Assembly: GCA_036272915.1 (NCBI GenBank)
Contig: DATAXV010000141.1
Location: forward strand, 1 to 40,127
DNA from: DATAXV01 sp036272915
Lineage (GTDB): Bacteria; Chloroflexota; Dormibacteria; Dormibacterales; Dormibacteraceae
Length of the DNA: 40,127 bases
Direction: 5' to 3'
Numbering within the stretch: position 1 is the stretch's first letter; every line of letters starts with the position of its first letter. Position numbers and translations under genes: made by a program. Shown piece by piece: positions 32,796 to 40,110 of the stretch. The notes under the pieces were generated by a model. That model searched no databases and was not told the DNA's origin. It saw only the letters and a list, made by a program, of their open reading frames with translations.

Positions 32796-32951
32796 ATGGA
32801 CTACCTGGGAGGCGATGCCGAGAGCGGGAAGGAGCCCTGGAGACCCGGTGGCCGGGGACAACGGCCGGCGCGCCGTGGCATCGCCTGCTGCGGCGTCTCC
32901 TACTGCGGCAGGCACTGCGCCAACCTGGTGCCGGGCCTCTATCTCGGCTGA
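32796..32951 (+). CDS. Cys-rich micro-protein, 51 residues
   Basis: Short frame from ATG 32796 with a textbook GGAGGAGAC ribosome binding site (32782-32790) and an AT-rich promoter-like island just upstream. The product begins MDYLGGDAESGKEPWRPGG, has a basic middle, and ends with a cluster CCGVSYCGRHCANLVPGLYL: four Cys and one His in eleven residues, a possible metal-binding knuckle or redox site. No family is recognised. The start context is the strongest evidence; the sequence is too short for codon statistics. Confidence 0.45.
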   Translation: MDYLGGDAESGKEPWRPGGRGQRPARRGIACCGVSYCGRHCANLVPGLYLG

Positions 32952-33210
32952 CGTGGGCCTAGCGCTCCCGCCGGAGCGGATCCGGCGGCGATGAGGGGCG
33001 GCCGGCGGTCCCCGTCGCCACCCTCAACCTGCGGGACGTGAGGGCCGAGTGCCTCCGGAGGCATCGGCGTCGTGTCGCCGCACCTTCGACCAGGCGACAC
33101 GGTCGTCAGCGATCACTACGACCTGCTCGTCGAACATCACCGTGCCCGGATAGGATGCAGCTGGCGGTGAGGATGGAGGCGCGGCCGCGACGCACCGGCC
33201 TCCAGTTCCC
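32952..33210. other. 259-base gap, no supported gene
   Basis: A plus-strand frame ending at about 33177 reads VVSPHLRPGDTVVSDHYDLL, then VEHHRARIGCSWR, which is coding-like, but it has only an internal GTG and no ribosome binding site. It could be a remnant. Nothing else was found. Confidence 0.35.
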
Positions 33211-33405
33211 TCATCCTCCGTGGAATATCAGGAGGAGGGCGATGACGATCACGACGACCAGACCGATCGCGGCATAGAGCATCCAGCCGATGGCGGCAAG
33301 GCCCCTGGGCGCCGGCTGGCTCGGGGGGTTCCCCTCCTCCTCCCATCGCTGCTGTGCGTCCGGCATTCTGGTGCCGCCGCGCTTTTCAGGATCGCGATCC
33401 GACAT
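33211..33405 (-). CDS. Small one-helix membrane protein, 64 residues
   Basis: A hydrophilic N-terminus (SDRDPEKRGGTRMPDAQQRW) is followed by a Pro-rich joint and one membrane helix, LAAIGWMLYAAIGLVVVIVI, to the C-terminus ALLLIFHGG. This is a tail-anchored layout. A perfect AAAGGAGGT ribosome binding site lies upstream of the ATG at 33405. It follows ridA on the same strand by 54 bases. No family recognised; small membrane proteins of this kind are often envelope-stress related. Confidence 0.65.
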   Translation of the reverse strand: MSDRDPEKRGGTRMPDAQQRWEEEGNPPSQPAPRGLAAIGWMLYAAIGLVVVIVIALLLIFHGG

Positions 33406-33459
33406 GGTGCACCTCCTTTCGTGTGGTCCGCGCTTGTCCGCCCCGTGGGGCGGTGGGCC

Positions 33460-33891
33460 CTACTTCTTCCCGTTCCGTTTCCGCTGGCGCTGCTCCGGTG
33501 CCCGCGCCGTGCAGTCGACCTGCAGCATCGCCTCGGAGTGGATCAACTCGGTGACACCGACCACGGTCGCCGCCGGACGGTGCTCCCCGAAAACCTGCTC
33601 GAACCGGCGGCCGATCACGGTTCCCGCGGACCGGTAGGCGCCGATGTCGGTCACGTAGTAGGTCATCCGGATCACGTCGGACGGGTCGCACCCGACACTC
33701 TCGAGTGCCGCGGCAAGGTTGCGGAATACCGCCCCCGCCTGGGCCGCGATGTCCCCCGGACTCTCGATCTCACCCTGGGCGTCCGTCGCCAACTGTCCCG
33801 AGATCCACGCCGTGTCCGCCGCCAGAGCCACGTGCGAGAAGCCGACCGCCGCTCGTAATCCCTCGGTGTTGACCAATTCGACCCGGCCCAT
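33460..33891 (-). CDS. RidA/YjgF/UK114 family protein
   Basis: 143 residues with the RidA trimer fold: FSHVALAADTAWISGQLATD (the SGQ motif), GDIAAQAGAVFRNLAAALES, DVIRMTYYVTDIGAYRSAGT and RPAATVVGVTELIHSEAMLQ. Active RidA imine/enamine deaminases have Arg in the PARS motif; here the aligned residues are PAAT, so the catalytic Arg is missing. This fits the non-RidA subfamilies of the group, whose roles are less defined. It ends with a basic tail (RQRKRNGKK). ATG 33891 is chosen for the GGAGGAGGT site nine bases upstream. Confidence 0.88.
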   Translation of the reverse strand: MGRVELVNTEGLRAAVGFSHVALAADTAWISGQLATDAQGEIESPGDIAAQAGAVFRNLAAALESVGCDPSDVIRMTYYVTDIGAYRSAGTVIGRRFEQVFGEHRPAATVVGVTELIHSEAMLQVDCTARAPEQRQRKRNGKK

Positions 33892-33937
33892 GCTGATCAC
33901 CTCCTCCAGTACGTTCCGAAAACCCGCGTAAATACGA

Positions 33938-33969
33938 CCGCCCGGGGGGCCTTGGGCCCGCCCGGGCGG
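33938..33969 (-). terminator. Long GC-rich hairpin after the small hydrophobic gene
   Basis: Inverted repeat with arms CCGCCCGGGGGGCC and GGCCCGCCCGGGCGG around a TTG loop, about 14 pairs with one bulged G. It starts 17 bases after the stop of the 54-residue membrane protein and lies 47 bases upstream of ridA. On the minus strand it is followed by TCGTATTTAC, a weak T-run. It probably terminates or attenuates between the two genes. Confidence 0.6.
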
Positions 33970-33985
33970 CTGTCGCGCTGGGTCG

Positions 33986-34150
33986 TTACCAGCGGTACCA
34001 GCGGCCGCCGCCGCCAGCGCTCCGGAGCAGGAAGCCCAGGGCCCAGATGACCAGGGCCGCGATCAGCAGGATCCACAGAATGTGGACCGCGAACCCGAGC
34101 CCGCCGAAGATGGCGAGCAGGATCAATAACGCGATCAGGGCTACAACCAT
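33986..34150 (-). CDS. Small hydrophobic protein, lmo0937/DUF5670-like, 54 residues
   Basis: Two closely spaced helices: VVALIALLILLAIFGGLGFA, then VHILWILLIAALVIWALGFL, and the C-terminus LRSAGGGGRWYRW. The LFGGLGFAxHxLW and GG-RWYRW elements match the small hydrophobic lmo0937-type family found in Gram-positive and actinobacterial genomes, often stress-induced. ATG 34150 is preferred over the in-frame ATG 34159 because GGGAGG is nine bases from it but almost touches the other. A consensus-like promoter lies 50 bases upstream. Function unknown. Confidence 0.8.
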   Translation of the reverse strand: MVVALIALLILLAIFGGLGFAVHILWILLIAALVIWALGFLLRSAGGGGRWYRW

Positions 34151-34201
34151 GTCGTCCATTCCTCCCAGCCGCCTACAGCGGCCATGTCTTTGATTCCGAT
34201 C

Positions 34202-34231
34202 ATTATACTAATACTATAACATCTTAAGCAA
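34202..34231 (-). promoter_or_regulatory. AT-rich island 2: sigma70-like promoter of the small hydrophobic gene
   Basis: On the minus strand, TTGCTT (34226-34231), an 18-base spacer and a perfect TATAAT (34202-34207). Initiation would give a leader of about 45 bases with the GGGAGG site. The spacer includes ATACTATAA on the plus strand, shared with island 1. This is the best-matching sigma70-type promoter of the window. Confidence 0.7.
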
Positions 34232-34550
34232 GCAACGACGCACCATCTCACGCCATCAAAGGAGTCCGTCCTGTTGATGTCGGAGTCCCGCCGGAGCGAG
34301 CTCCACCTGCCCGCCTCGCTTTGTCGGGCGCGAGAGAAGCGAACGCTGACGGCGATGTCGCCCGGGCGGGCCTCTCGTTCACTCCGGCCAGCGATCCGTG
34401 CCCGCGAGCTCGCCGAGCGCAGGTCCGCCGGGTAGTCGATGGGAGCGAGCCCCAAATGAATCCGTGCCATGCCAGAAGGCGTCCATCGCGATCCCGTGGT
34501 GCCGCTCCGCGCTCTCCTGGTATCCACTTCGAGGCGCCAGCCGCGCTAAA

Positions 34551-34581
34551 TTGTTGGATAATACGATATTGATGCTATCAA
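34551..34581 (+). promoter_or_regulatory. AT-rich island 3: candidate promoter of the response regulator
   Basis: TTGGAT (34554-34559), a 16-base spacer and TATCAA (34576-34581), within GGATAATACGATATTGATGC. It lies 60 bases upstream of the response regulator ATG. It is a weaker match than island 2, but the local base composition is equally unusual. Confidence 0.4.
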
Positions 34582-34640
34582 ATGATGACGGCCGGTCTGG
34601 CCCGAACGCGCGTCGGGTCAGGCCACCGGTGATGTGAACG

Positions 34641-34979
34641 ATGGCGCGGGTCCTGGTCGTCGAAGACGAACCGAGCATCGCCGCCATCGTCGCCCACAAG
34701 CTGCGCCGGGAGGGGCACGAGGTCCGATGCGAGGAGCGCATCGACGGCGACGATCTGAAGGTGTGGCGACCGGATTTGGTGCTGTTGGACCTCGATCTCG
34801 ACGGCGGCATCGAGTGTCTGCAGCGCTTCTCGTCGGGATGGCGGTTCCTCGCGCTAACCGGCTTCCGTGACGACGTGGCTCCGGTCCGCGCTCAGGAGGC
34901 CGGCGCCGCCGCCATTTTGGCCAAGCCGTTCAAGCCGACGGTGCTGGCCCGCCTCGTGGCTGAACTGACATCGCGCTGA
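34641..34979 (+). CDS. Single-domain response regulator (CheY-like receiver)
   Basis: 112 residues, a receiver domain alone. RVLVVEDEPSIAAIVAHKLR has the acidic pair; the phosphoacceptor is Asp50 in LVLLDLDLDGG; LALTGF supplies the conserved Thr; ILAKPFKPT has the conserved Lys. No output domain, so it should act by protein contact, as CheY or a phosphorelay intermediate does. It is slightly short and has a compressed middle (few residues between helix 2 and strand 3). It lies at the head of a CheB/CheR signalling island. The kinase is not in the window. Confidence 0.88.
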   Translation: MARVLVVEDEPSIAAIVAHKLRREGHEVRCEERIDGDDLKVWRPDLVLLDLDLDGGIECLQRFSSGWRFLALTGFRDDVAPVRAQEAGAAAILAKPFKPTVLARLVAELTSR

Positions 34980-35499
34980 CGTAGGCATACCGTCGGGCTC
35001 ACGGCAGCCTGGCGCTTTCGACCTCTTCAGGAATGCACCGCTCGATGGCGGAAGGGGAGGCCCGCCCACTTGTGGGTGTGCGACCGCGCGCGGGTGGACC
35101 TCCCGAGCCGGGAAGCGTCTGTAGGAGGCGCGACTGACGTATATCGCCGCTATGCAACTATATCACCCTCGTAGGCCAATAACTCCCAGACGACGTTGTG
35201 CCCTTAGGGGGAGACCGCATCCCGCGGTTGACACCCCGCATGGCCGGTCTCGTGCTTCACGGCGGCCACGACATGCTCTCCTTGTCACCCGATCAGGGCA
35301 TTCGCGGACGGAAACGGCGAGTCAGGCCCGGCGGACCGATGCTGGGCTGGTCCTCAATTCGTGCGCGAGACAAGATCGGCGGCACCCGCCAGATCCGGCT
35401 GAGATGCTGCAGGTGATCCCGGTTCAGAGGTGCGACGAACTCCGGCGAGATTCTGCGGCCGGTGAGGATAGCGCGGCAAGGAACTGGCATGCTTGGTCG
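34980..35499. other. 520-base stretch between receiver and cheB, no supported gene
   Basis: The cheB frame is open for 116 codons upstream of its start, to ATG 35152, but that translation is Arg/Pro-rich and has no match to the family. The short inverted repeat CCCAC-TT-GTGGG at 35065-35076 may belong to a terminator of the receiver gene. An AT-richer patch at 35135-35160 with two TATATC sequences might contain the cheB promoter. Confidence 0.45.
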
Positions 35500-36489
35500 A
35501 TGGGCGACGGCGGTCCGAGCCGCGAAATCATCGTGATCGGCGGGTCGGCAGGTGCGGCCGACGTCCTGGTCCGCTTTCTGTCCGACCTTCCAAGCACCCT
35601 TCCCGCAGCCGTGTTCATCGTCGTTCATGTGCTGCCGGCAAGCGAGAACTATCTCCCCGCCCTGCTGCGCCGGGTCAGTGCTCTGCCCGTACGCGCGGCA
35701 CACGACGGTGATCGCATCGAGCCCGGACGAATCCTGATCGCTCCCCCCGACCGCCACATGATCCTGCATGTCGACCACGTCGAGCTCACCAGGGGGCCAA
35801 CGGAGAACTCGAGCCGGCCGGCGATCGATCCCCTGTTTCGATCCGCCGCGGAGAGCTTCGGGCCGGGGGTGTGCGCCCTACTGCTGTCAGGCCACCTGAG
35901 CGACGGGACCATCGGACTGCGCAGAGTCGCCACCTGCGGCGGAGTCGCGATGGCCCAGGACCCCTCGGAGGCCCTCTATCCGGAGATGCCCAGAAACGGC
36001 ATCGCGGCCGTGCAGTCCTGCCTGGTCATACCCCCGGAACGGCTCGCCGCCAGCATCGTCGCCGCCGCCACAGGGAAGTTGGAGTCGACACCGATCCGGG
36101 ATCCCGTACCAGCCCCGGCCCTTCCCTCCACGGAGGGGATCCTGTGGGCCAGCGACGTTCCCGGGACTCCAAGCGGCCTGACCTGCCCCGAGTGCCACGG
36201 CGCCCTGTGGTCAGACGAGGAGCCGGGGAGTCAGAGCCTCCGCTGCCGGATTGGTCACCGGTTCAGCTACGAGACGCTCGAACATCTCCAACGGGTTGAG
36301 GTTGAGAGGGCCATGCTGGCGGCCGTGCGCGCGCTGCGAGAGGAAGCCGTGGTTGCCGGGCGAATCGCCGCAACGGCCGAGAGCGGCGCTCTCAGCGAGA
36401 TGGCTGAGCGGTTCCGCGAGCGGGAGCAGGCGGCGAGCCACCACGCCGACGTGGTTCTGAGCGTCCTCCAGGAGCCCTTCTCACCGTAG
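35500..36489 (+). CDS. Stand-alone CheB-type protein-glutamate methylesterase with zinc-ribbon tail
   Basis: 329 residues without a receiver domain. Catalytic triad: Ser16 in VIGGSAGA, His43 in VVHVLPASENYLP, Asp135 in LLSGHLSDGTIGL. RPAIDPLFRSAAESFG and PEMPRNGIAAV also follow CheB. The C-terminal third (about 225-329) has TCPECHGALW and RCRIGHRFSYETLEHLQR, a CxxC...C...H zinc-ribbon-like element common in stand-alone CheBs, and ends in a helix bundle. It would remove methyl groups from, or deamidate, a receptor-like protein, but no receptor gene is nearby. It is paralogous to the protein at 37135-38145. Start chosen at the family N-terminus. Confidence 0.9.
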   Translation: MGDGGPSREIIVIGGSAGAADVLVRFLSDLPSTLPAAVFIVVHVLPASENYLPALLRRVSALPVRAAHDGDRIEPGRILIAPPDRHMILHVDHVELTRGPTENSSRPAIDPLFRSAAESFGPGVCALLLSGHLSDGTIGLRRVATCGGVAMAQDPSEALYPEMPRNGIAAVQSCLVIPPERLAASIVAAATGKLESTPIRDPVPAPALPSTEGILWASDVPGTPSGLTCPECHGALWSDEEPGSQSLRCRIGHRFSYETLEHLQRVEVERAMLAAVRALREEAVVAGRIAATAESGALSEMAERFREREQAASHHADVVLSVLQEPFSP

Positions 36490-36613
36490 AGGAGCTGTCA
36501 AACCGCGCGGTGATCGCTACGAGGTGGAATGAATCCGATGGCGCGGTCCGGTGCGGCGCCCGCCTTCGGAACCCGCCCCCCAAACCCCCGCGGCTTCGTG
36601 GGCGTGTGGCCCG

Positions 36614-37063
36614 TCAGCGAACCCGCCGGTTGCGAGCGCGGAGCCTCCGGGACTGTTCGGCGGCCTCCCTGATGCGTCGACTCTCCTCGACACGCTGGCG
36701 CATCCGCTCCCTCAGCGTTCGCCCCGTGGAGAGAAGCTCAGCCTGCCTGCGCACCAGCCCGGCGGTGTCGGTCTCGACCTCACGACCCCGGTTGACGAGC
36801 TGCTGCGCGCGGGCGCGACTCAGACCGATCTTCTCCGCGATCATCGCGTACGACGCACCACCCTCGTGCAGTCGAAGCGTTGACGCGGCGCGGACGTCCG
36901 TCAGCCAATCGGCGGCGCGGAGGAGAAAGGCCTCGGCGCGAGCCGCCTGCTTGTACCTGCTCAGCGGATCGGTGATGCCCTCGATGGGCAGGAGCGCGCC
37001 CTCGAGGTCTCTCTCGACCGTGTCCGCGAAGAATTCCTCGATCCTGTCAGCGCTGTCAGCCAT
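36614..37063 (-). CDS. HTH protein with sigma-region-4-like motif, 149 residues
   Basis: A helical protein: SRYKQAARAEAFLLRAADWL, then a helix-turn-helix ASYAMIAEKIGLSRARAQQL VNRGR-type segment at about 70-95, and a long charged helix RERMRQRVEESRRIREAAEQ ending in an Arg-rich tail. The HTH resembles sigma-70 region 4 or MarR-like winged helices without the other domains. It probably binds DNA. It lies between the two cheB genes, on the strand of the second, whose stop is 71 bases upstream; it may be the local regulator. No strong ribosome binding site is visible. Confidence 0.6.
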   Translation of the reverse strand: MADSADRIEEFFADTVERDLEGALLPIEGITDPLSRYKQAARAEAFLLRAADWLTDVRAASTLRLHEGGASYAMIAEKIGLSRARAQQLVNRGREVETDTAGLVRRQAELLSTGRTLRERMRQRVEESRRIREAAEQSRRLRARNRRVR

Positions 37064-37134
37064 GAGTGGACACCGCGCTCAGGGGTGGGTACGGCCCGTA
37101 TCGGATCGGACGGCGGCCTGGACGCAGCATGCTC

Positions 37135-38145
37135 TCAGCTCTCCCTCCCCGAAACCGGCGCGGGGTCACCGAAGTGGTGCAGAAGGTCACGCAGGGTGTC
37201 GGCGTGGCGGAGGGTGCTGTCGTGACGCCGGCCGAACCGCATGGCCAGCCCGAGGCGACCGTTGCTCTCGGCTCGGGTTGCGATCTGGCGGCAGAGGCTG
37301 GCCTCCTCCTCCAGAGCGCGGACAGCCGCCCACATCGATCGCTCGACCTCGGTGCGCTGGAGGTGACGCAGGGTTTCGAAGGTGAACCGATGCCCGACGC
37401 GGCACCGAAAGTGGGGTTCACCAGCACCGTCGCTCGTCCACAGGACACCACGACACTCGGGGCAGGTGAGTCCCGTGGGGCGCAGCGATTCGCCCACCAG
37501 CGAGATGCCGTCGCCGGGTTCATCCGCCACGACGTCTGACCGACCCTTTGCCAGCGCGCCGCCACCGGTGGGGCCATCGTCAGCCCATTCGTTGATGGCA
37601 GCGGCGATCATATCTCCGGGAAGGACTCGAGAGGTCGGGCAGCTCGCGATCGCGTTGACCGGCATATCACGCTGCTGGGCATCCTCGGGATCCTGCACGA
37701 TGGCGACCCCGCCGGCGTCCACCATCCGCCGCAGGCCGTCCGCTCCGTCGTCGAGCGTTCCGGAGAGGATGACGCCGCATAGCGCCACGCCGGACGTCTG
37801 CGCCGCGGATCGGAACAGGACGTCGATGGAAGGCCGGGACGAATTCTCCATCGGCCCGTGGCTGAGTGCCACATCGTCCCCGTTGACAAGCAGATGGTGG
37901 TCGGGAGGCGCGACCAGGACCGTCCCCTCTGCGATCGGCTCACCGTTGGCCGCGTGGCGGACGGGAAGCCGGCTGCGCCCGGCGAGAAGCTTGGGTAGAC
38001 GACTCTCCGAGGACGGGAGGATGTGGACGACGACGAGAACCGCCGCCGGGAGCTCCGCCTTGAGCCCCGCCACGATAGTCTTGAGGACCTCAATAGAGCC
38101 CGCCGAGCCGCCGATCGTAACTATCCGACGTGGCCCACCGGGCAT
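37135..38145 (-). CDS. Second stand-alone CheB-type methylesterase with zinc-ribbon tail
   Basis: 336 residues, paralogous to the 35500 gene along the whole length. Triad: Ser14 in TIGGSAGSIEV, His41 in VVHILPSSESRLP, Asp133 in ILSGTLDDGADGL. MPVNAIASCPTSRVLP follows. The tail again carries TCPECRGVLW and RCRVGHRFTFETLRHLQRTE plus a helical end. No receiver domain, so activity is not controlled by phosphorylation within the protein. Divergent from the cheR-PAS gene. ATG 38145 matches the family start, although a GTG at 38187 is also in frame, and neither has a good ribosome binding site. Confidence 0.9.
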   Translation of the reverse strand: MPGGPRRIVTIGGSAGSIEVLKTIVAGLKAELPAAVLVVVHILPSSESRLPKLLAGRSRLPVRHAANGEPIAEGTVLVAPPDHHLLVNGDDVALSHGPMENSSRPSIDVLFRSAAQTSGVALCGVILSGTLDDGADGLRRMVDAGGVAIVQDPEDAQQRDMPVNAIASCPTSRVLPGDMIAAAINEWADDGPTGGGALAKGRSDVVADEPGDGISLVGESLRPTGLTCPECRGVLWTSDGAGEPHFRCRVGHRFTFETLRHLQRTEVERSMWAAVRALEEEASLCRQIATRAESNGRLGLAMRFGRRHDSTLRHADTLRDLLHHFGDPAPVSGRES

Positions 38146-38205
38146 GGGACAAGGATCGCACACAACACCGGCTCTCACCGTTGTCACGCGATGTGCTCAT
38201 AGGTG

Positions 38206-38248
38206 TAATCTCGTGCTGGGAATGCCTACGCGCGGAAATTGGGTGTGA
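38206..38248 (+). promoter_or_regulatory. Candidate promoter and eight-codon upstream ORF for cheR-PAS
   Basis: TAATCT (38206-38211) lies 10 bases before an ATG at 38222 that opens a frame of eight codons, MPTRGNWV. Its TGA (38246-38248) overlaps the cheR GTG (38245) as GTGA. A leaderless mini-ORF that hands ribosomes to cheR is a plausible reading, since cheR has no Shine-Dalgarno sequence. Confidence 0.4.
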
Positions 38249-40110
38249 GCCCAGATTCGAGCGGCTCGGACACGGATTTCGAAGAGCTTCTCCTGTTCCT
38301 CCGAGAATCGCGTGCCTTCGACCTAACCGGATACAAGCGGCCAACCCTGATCCGGCGGGTCCATAAGCGTATGCACACCGTGGGTGTGACGCAGATCTCA
38401 GACTACCTCGACCATCTCCAGGTGCACCCGGAAGAGTTTGAGCAGCTCTTCAACACGATTCTCATCAACGTGACCAGCTTCTTCCGGGACAAGGAGGCGT
38501 GGGACCTCGTCGCGAGCGAAGTCGTACCGCAGGTGCTGCAGGCCAAATCCGACCCGGAGGAACCAATCCGGTGCTGGTGTGCCGGCGTCGCCAGCGGCGA
38601 GGAGGCGTACTCGCTGGCGATGGTCCTGAGCGAGGCGATGGGGGCGGATGCGTTCCGGCGACGCGTGAAGATCTACGCGACGGACATAGACGACGAGGCC
38701 CTGGCCCACGCCCGGAGCGCCACCTATGCCGCCCGCGAGCTGGAGCCGATCGCGCCAGAGCTCGTGGCCAGGTACTTCGAGGCGGCGGGCTCGCAGTACG
38801 TCTTCAGGAGCGAGTTGCGGCGATCCCTGATCTTCGGACGCCACGATCTCGTGCAGGACGCGCCGATCTCGCGGCTCGACATGCTGCTCTGCCGCAACAC
38901 GCTGATGTACTTCACCGCCGAGACGCAGGCGAAGGTCCTGTCGCGGCTGCACTACGCGCTGAGGGACGGCGGATTCATCTTCGTCGGCAAGGCCGAGATG
39001 CTGCTGCCCCACACGGGGCTGTTCATCCCCGTCGACCTCCGTCACCGGATCTTCTCCAAGGTCACCACGTCGGGGCCGCGCGACCGGATCCTGGGACTGC
39101 CGGCACCAGACGACGGAATGGACCGAGAGACCCTCGGCAGGCACCTGCGACTCCTCGAGCTCGCCCACGAATCCATACAGGAGGCCCAGCTCGTGATCGA
39201 CGCCTCCGGACGGATCGTGCTCGTCAACGAGAGGGCAAGGGAGTGGTTCCGACTCGATTCGCGAGACCTGCGGCGCCCGCTTCAGGACCTTGAGATCTCC
39301 TATCGGCCGGCCGAGCTCCGGTCGCTCATGGAGCAGGCCTTCGCGGACCGCCGCGCCGTCTCGGTTCACAACGTGCAGCGAAACGTCGGCGATGGCGCCG
39401 TCCAGTACCTCGACGTCTCGGTCGCCCCGCTGCTGGGTGACCCGGAAATCCTGGGCGCGAGCATCACCTTCACCGACGTCACCGACTATCACAGCCTGCA
39501 GGAGGACCTGCAACGCTCGCGCCAGGAGCTGGAAGCGGCGTACGAGGAGCTCCAGTCCACGAACGAGGAGCTGGAGACGACCAACGAGGAGCTCCAGTCC
39601 ACGGTTGAGGAGTTGGAGACGACGAACGAGGAACTCCAGTCCAGCAACGAGGAGCTGGAGACGATGAACGAGGAGCTCGAGTCGACCAACAGCGAGCTCC
39701 AGGCCATCAACGGCGAGCTCCGTCAACGCAGCGACGAGTTCGAGGACATCAACGCCTTCATGGAGTCGGTGCTGACCAGCCTCAGGCTCGGCGTGGCCGT
39801 CGTCAACAACGATCTGAGGGTGAAGATGTGGCACGGGAAGGCGGAGGACCTCTGGGGCCTGCGGCCGGGGGAGGTCTATGACGAGCCGCTGATGAATCTC
39901 GACGTGGGGCTACCCCTCGATCAGGTGAAGCGCCTCGTTCAGAACACGATCGGCCGGCCAGACGAGGTTCATGAGCTGCTCGCTGACGCCGTCAATCGCC
40001 GGGGCCGTCGCATCCGATGCCGCATCGTCGGGAGCACGCTCACCATCGAGGGCAAGACGGGGGCTGTCCTCCTGATGGAGGAGGTCAAGGACGACGGCGC
40101 GGAACGCTGA
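38245..40110 (+). CDS. CheR methyltransferase fused to PAS - coiled coil - PAS, no kinase domain
   Basis: 621 residues. Residues 1-275 are CheR: DFEELLLFLRESRAFDLTGY, KRPTLIRRVHKRM, NVTSFFRDKEAW, the SAM site CWCAGVASGEEAYSLAM, YATDIDDEALAHA, and LLCRNTLMYFTAETQ. A PAS domain follows (about 290-410; VIDASGRIVLVNERAREWFR). Then comes a heptad coiled coil (about 415-495) of repeated EELQSTNEELETTNEEL, and a second PAS domain (about 500-615; AVVNNDLRVKMWHGKAEDLW). The same layout is known in CheB-CheR-PAS-histidine kinase hybrids, but the chain stops here without a kinase. It would methylate a Glu on a partner protein using SAM. GTG start; TTG 38239 is an alternative. Confidence 0.92.
   Translation: MSPDSSGSDTDFEELLLFLRESRAFDLTGYKRPTLIRRVHKRMHTVGVTQISDYLDHLQVHPEEFEQLFNTILINVTSFFRDKEAWDLVASEVVPQVLQAKSDPEEPIRCWCAGVASGEEAYSLAMVLSEAMGADAFRRRVKIYATDIDDEALAHARSATYAARELEPIAPELVARYFEAAGSQYVFRSELRRSLIFGRHDLVQDAPISRLDMLLCRNTLMYFTAETQAKVLSRLHYALRDGGFIFVGKAEMLLPHTGLFIPVDLRHRIFSKVTTSGPRDRILGLPAPDDGMDRETLGRHLRLLELAHESIQEAQLVIDASGRIVLVNERAREWFRLDSRDLRRPLQDLEISYRPAELRSLMEQAFADRRAVSVHNVQRNVGDGAVQYLDVSVAPLLGDPEILGASITFTDVTDYHSLQEDLQRSRQELEAAYEELQSTNEELETTNEELQSTVEELETTNEELQSSNEELETMNEELESTNSELQAINGELRQRSDEFEDINAFMESVLTSLRLGVAVVNNDLRVKMWHGKAEDLWGLRPGEVYDEPLMNLDVGLPLDQVKRLVQNTIGRPDEVHELLADAVNRRGRRIRCRIVGSTLTIEGKTGAVLLMEEVKDDGAER

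Larger units (their letters stand above)
34151..34640. other. 490-base divergent intergenic region
   Basis: It holds the promoter of the small hydrophobic gene (34202-34231) and a second AT-rich patch near the response regulator (34551-34581). Between them, frames on both strands give no protein-like sequence. The region is distinctly poorer in GC than the rest of the window. Confidence 0.55.

Noticed and set aside
35065..35076. CCCAC-TT-GTGGG as a terminator of the receiver gene
   Set aside because: The two-base loop is too tight for a stable hairpin and no T-run follows; kept only as a note within the intergenic entry.
35152..35499. N-terminal extension of 116 codons for the first CheB
   Set aside because: Composition is Arg/Pro/Ser-rich with no receiver-domain features; CheB homology starts at the ATG at 35500.
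39530..39730. Short DNA repeats that might be a satellite or recombination site
   Set aside because: They are heptad repeats coding for a coiled coil (EELQSTNEEL type) common to CheR-PAS hybrids, not an independent DNA element.
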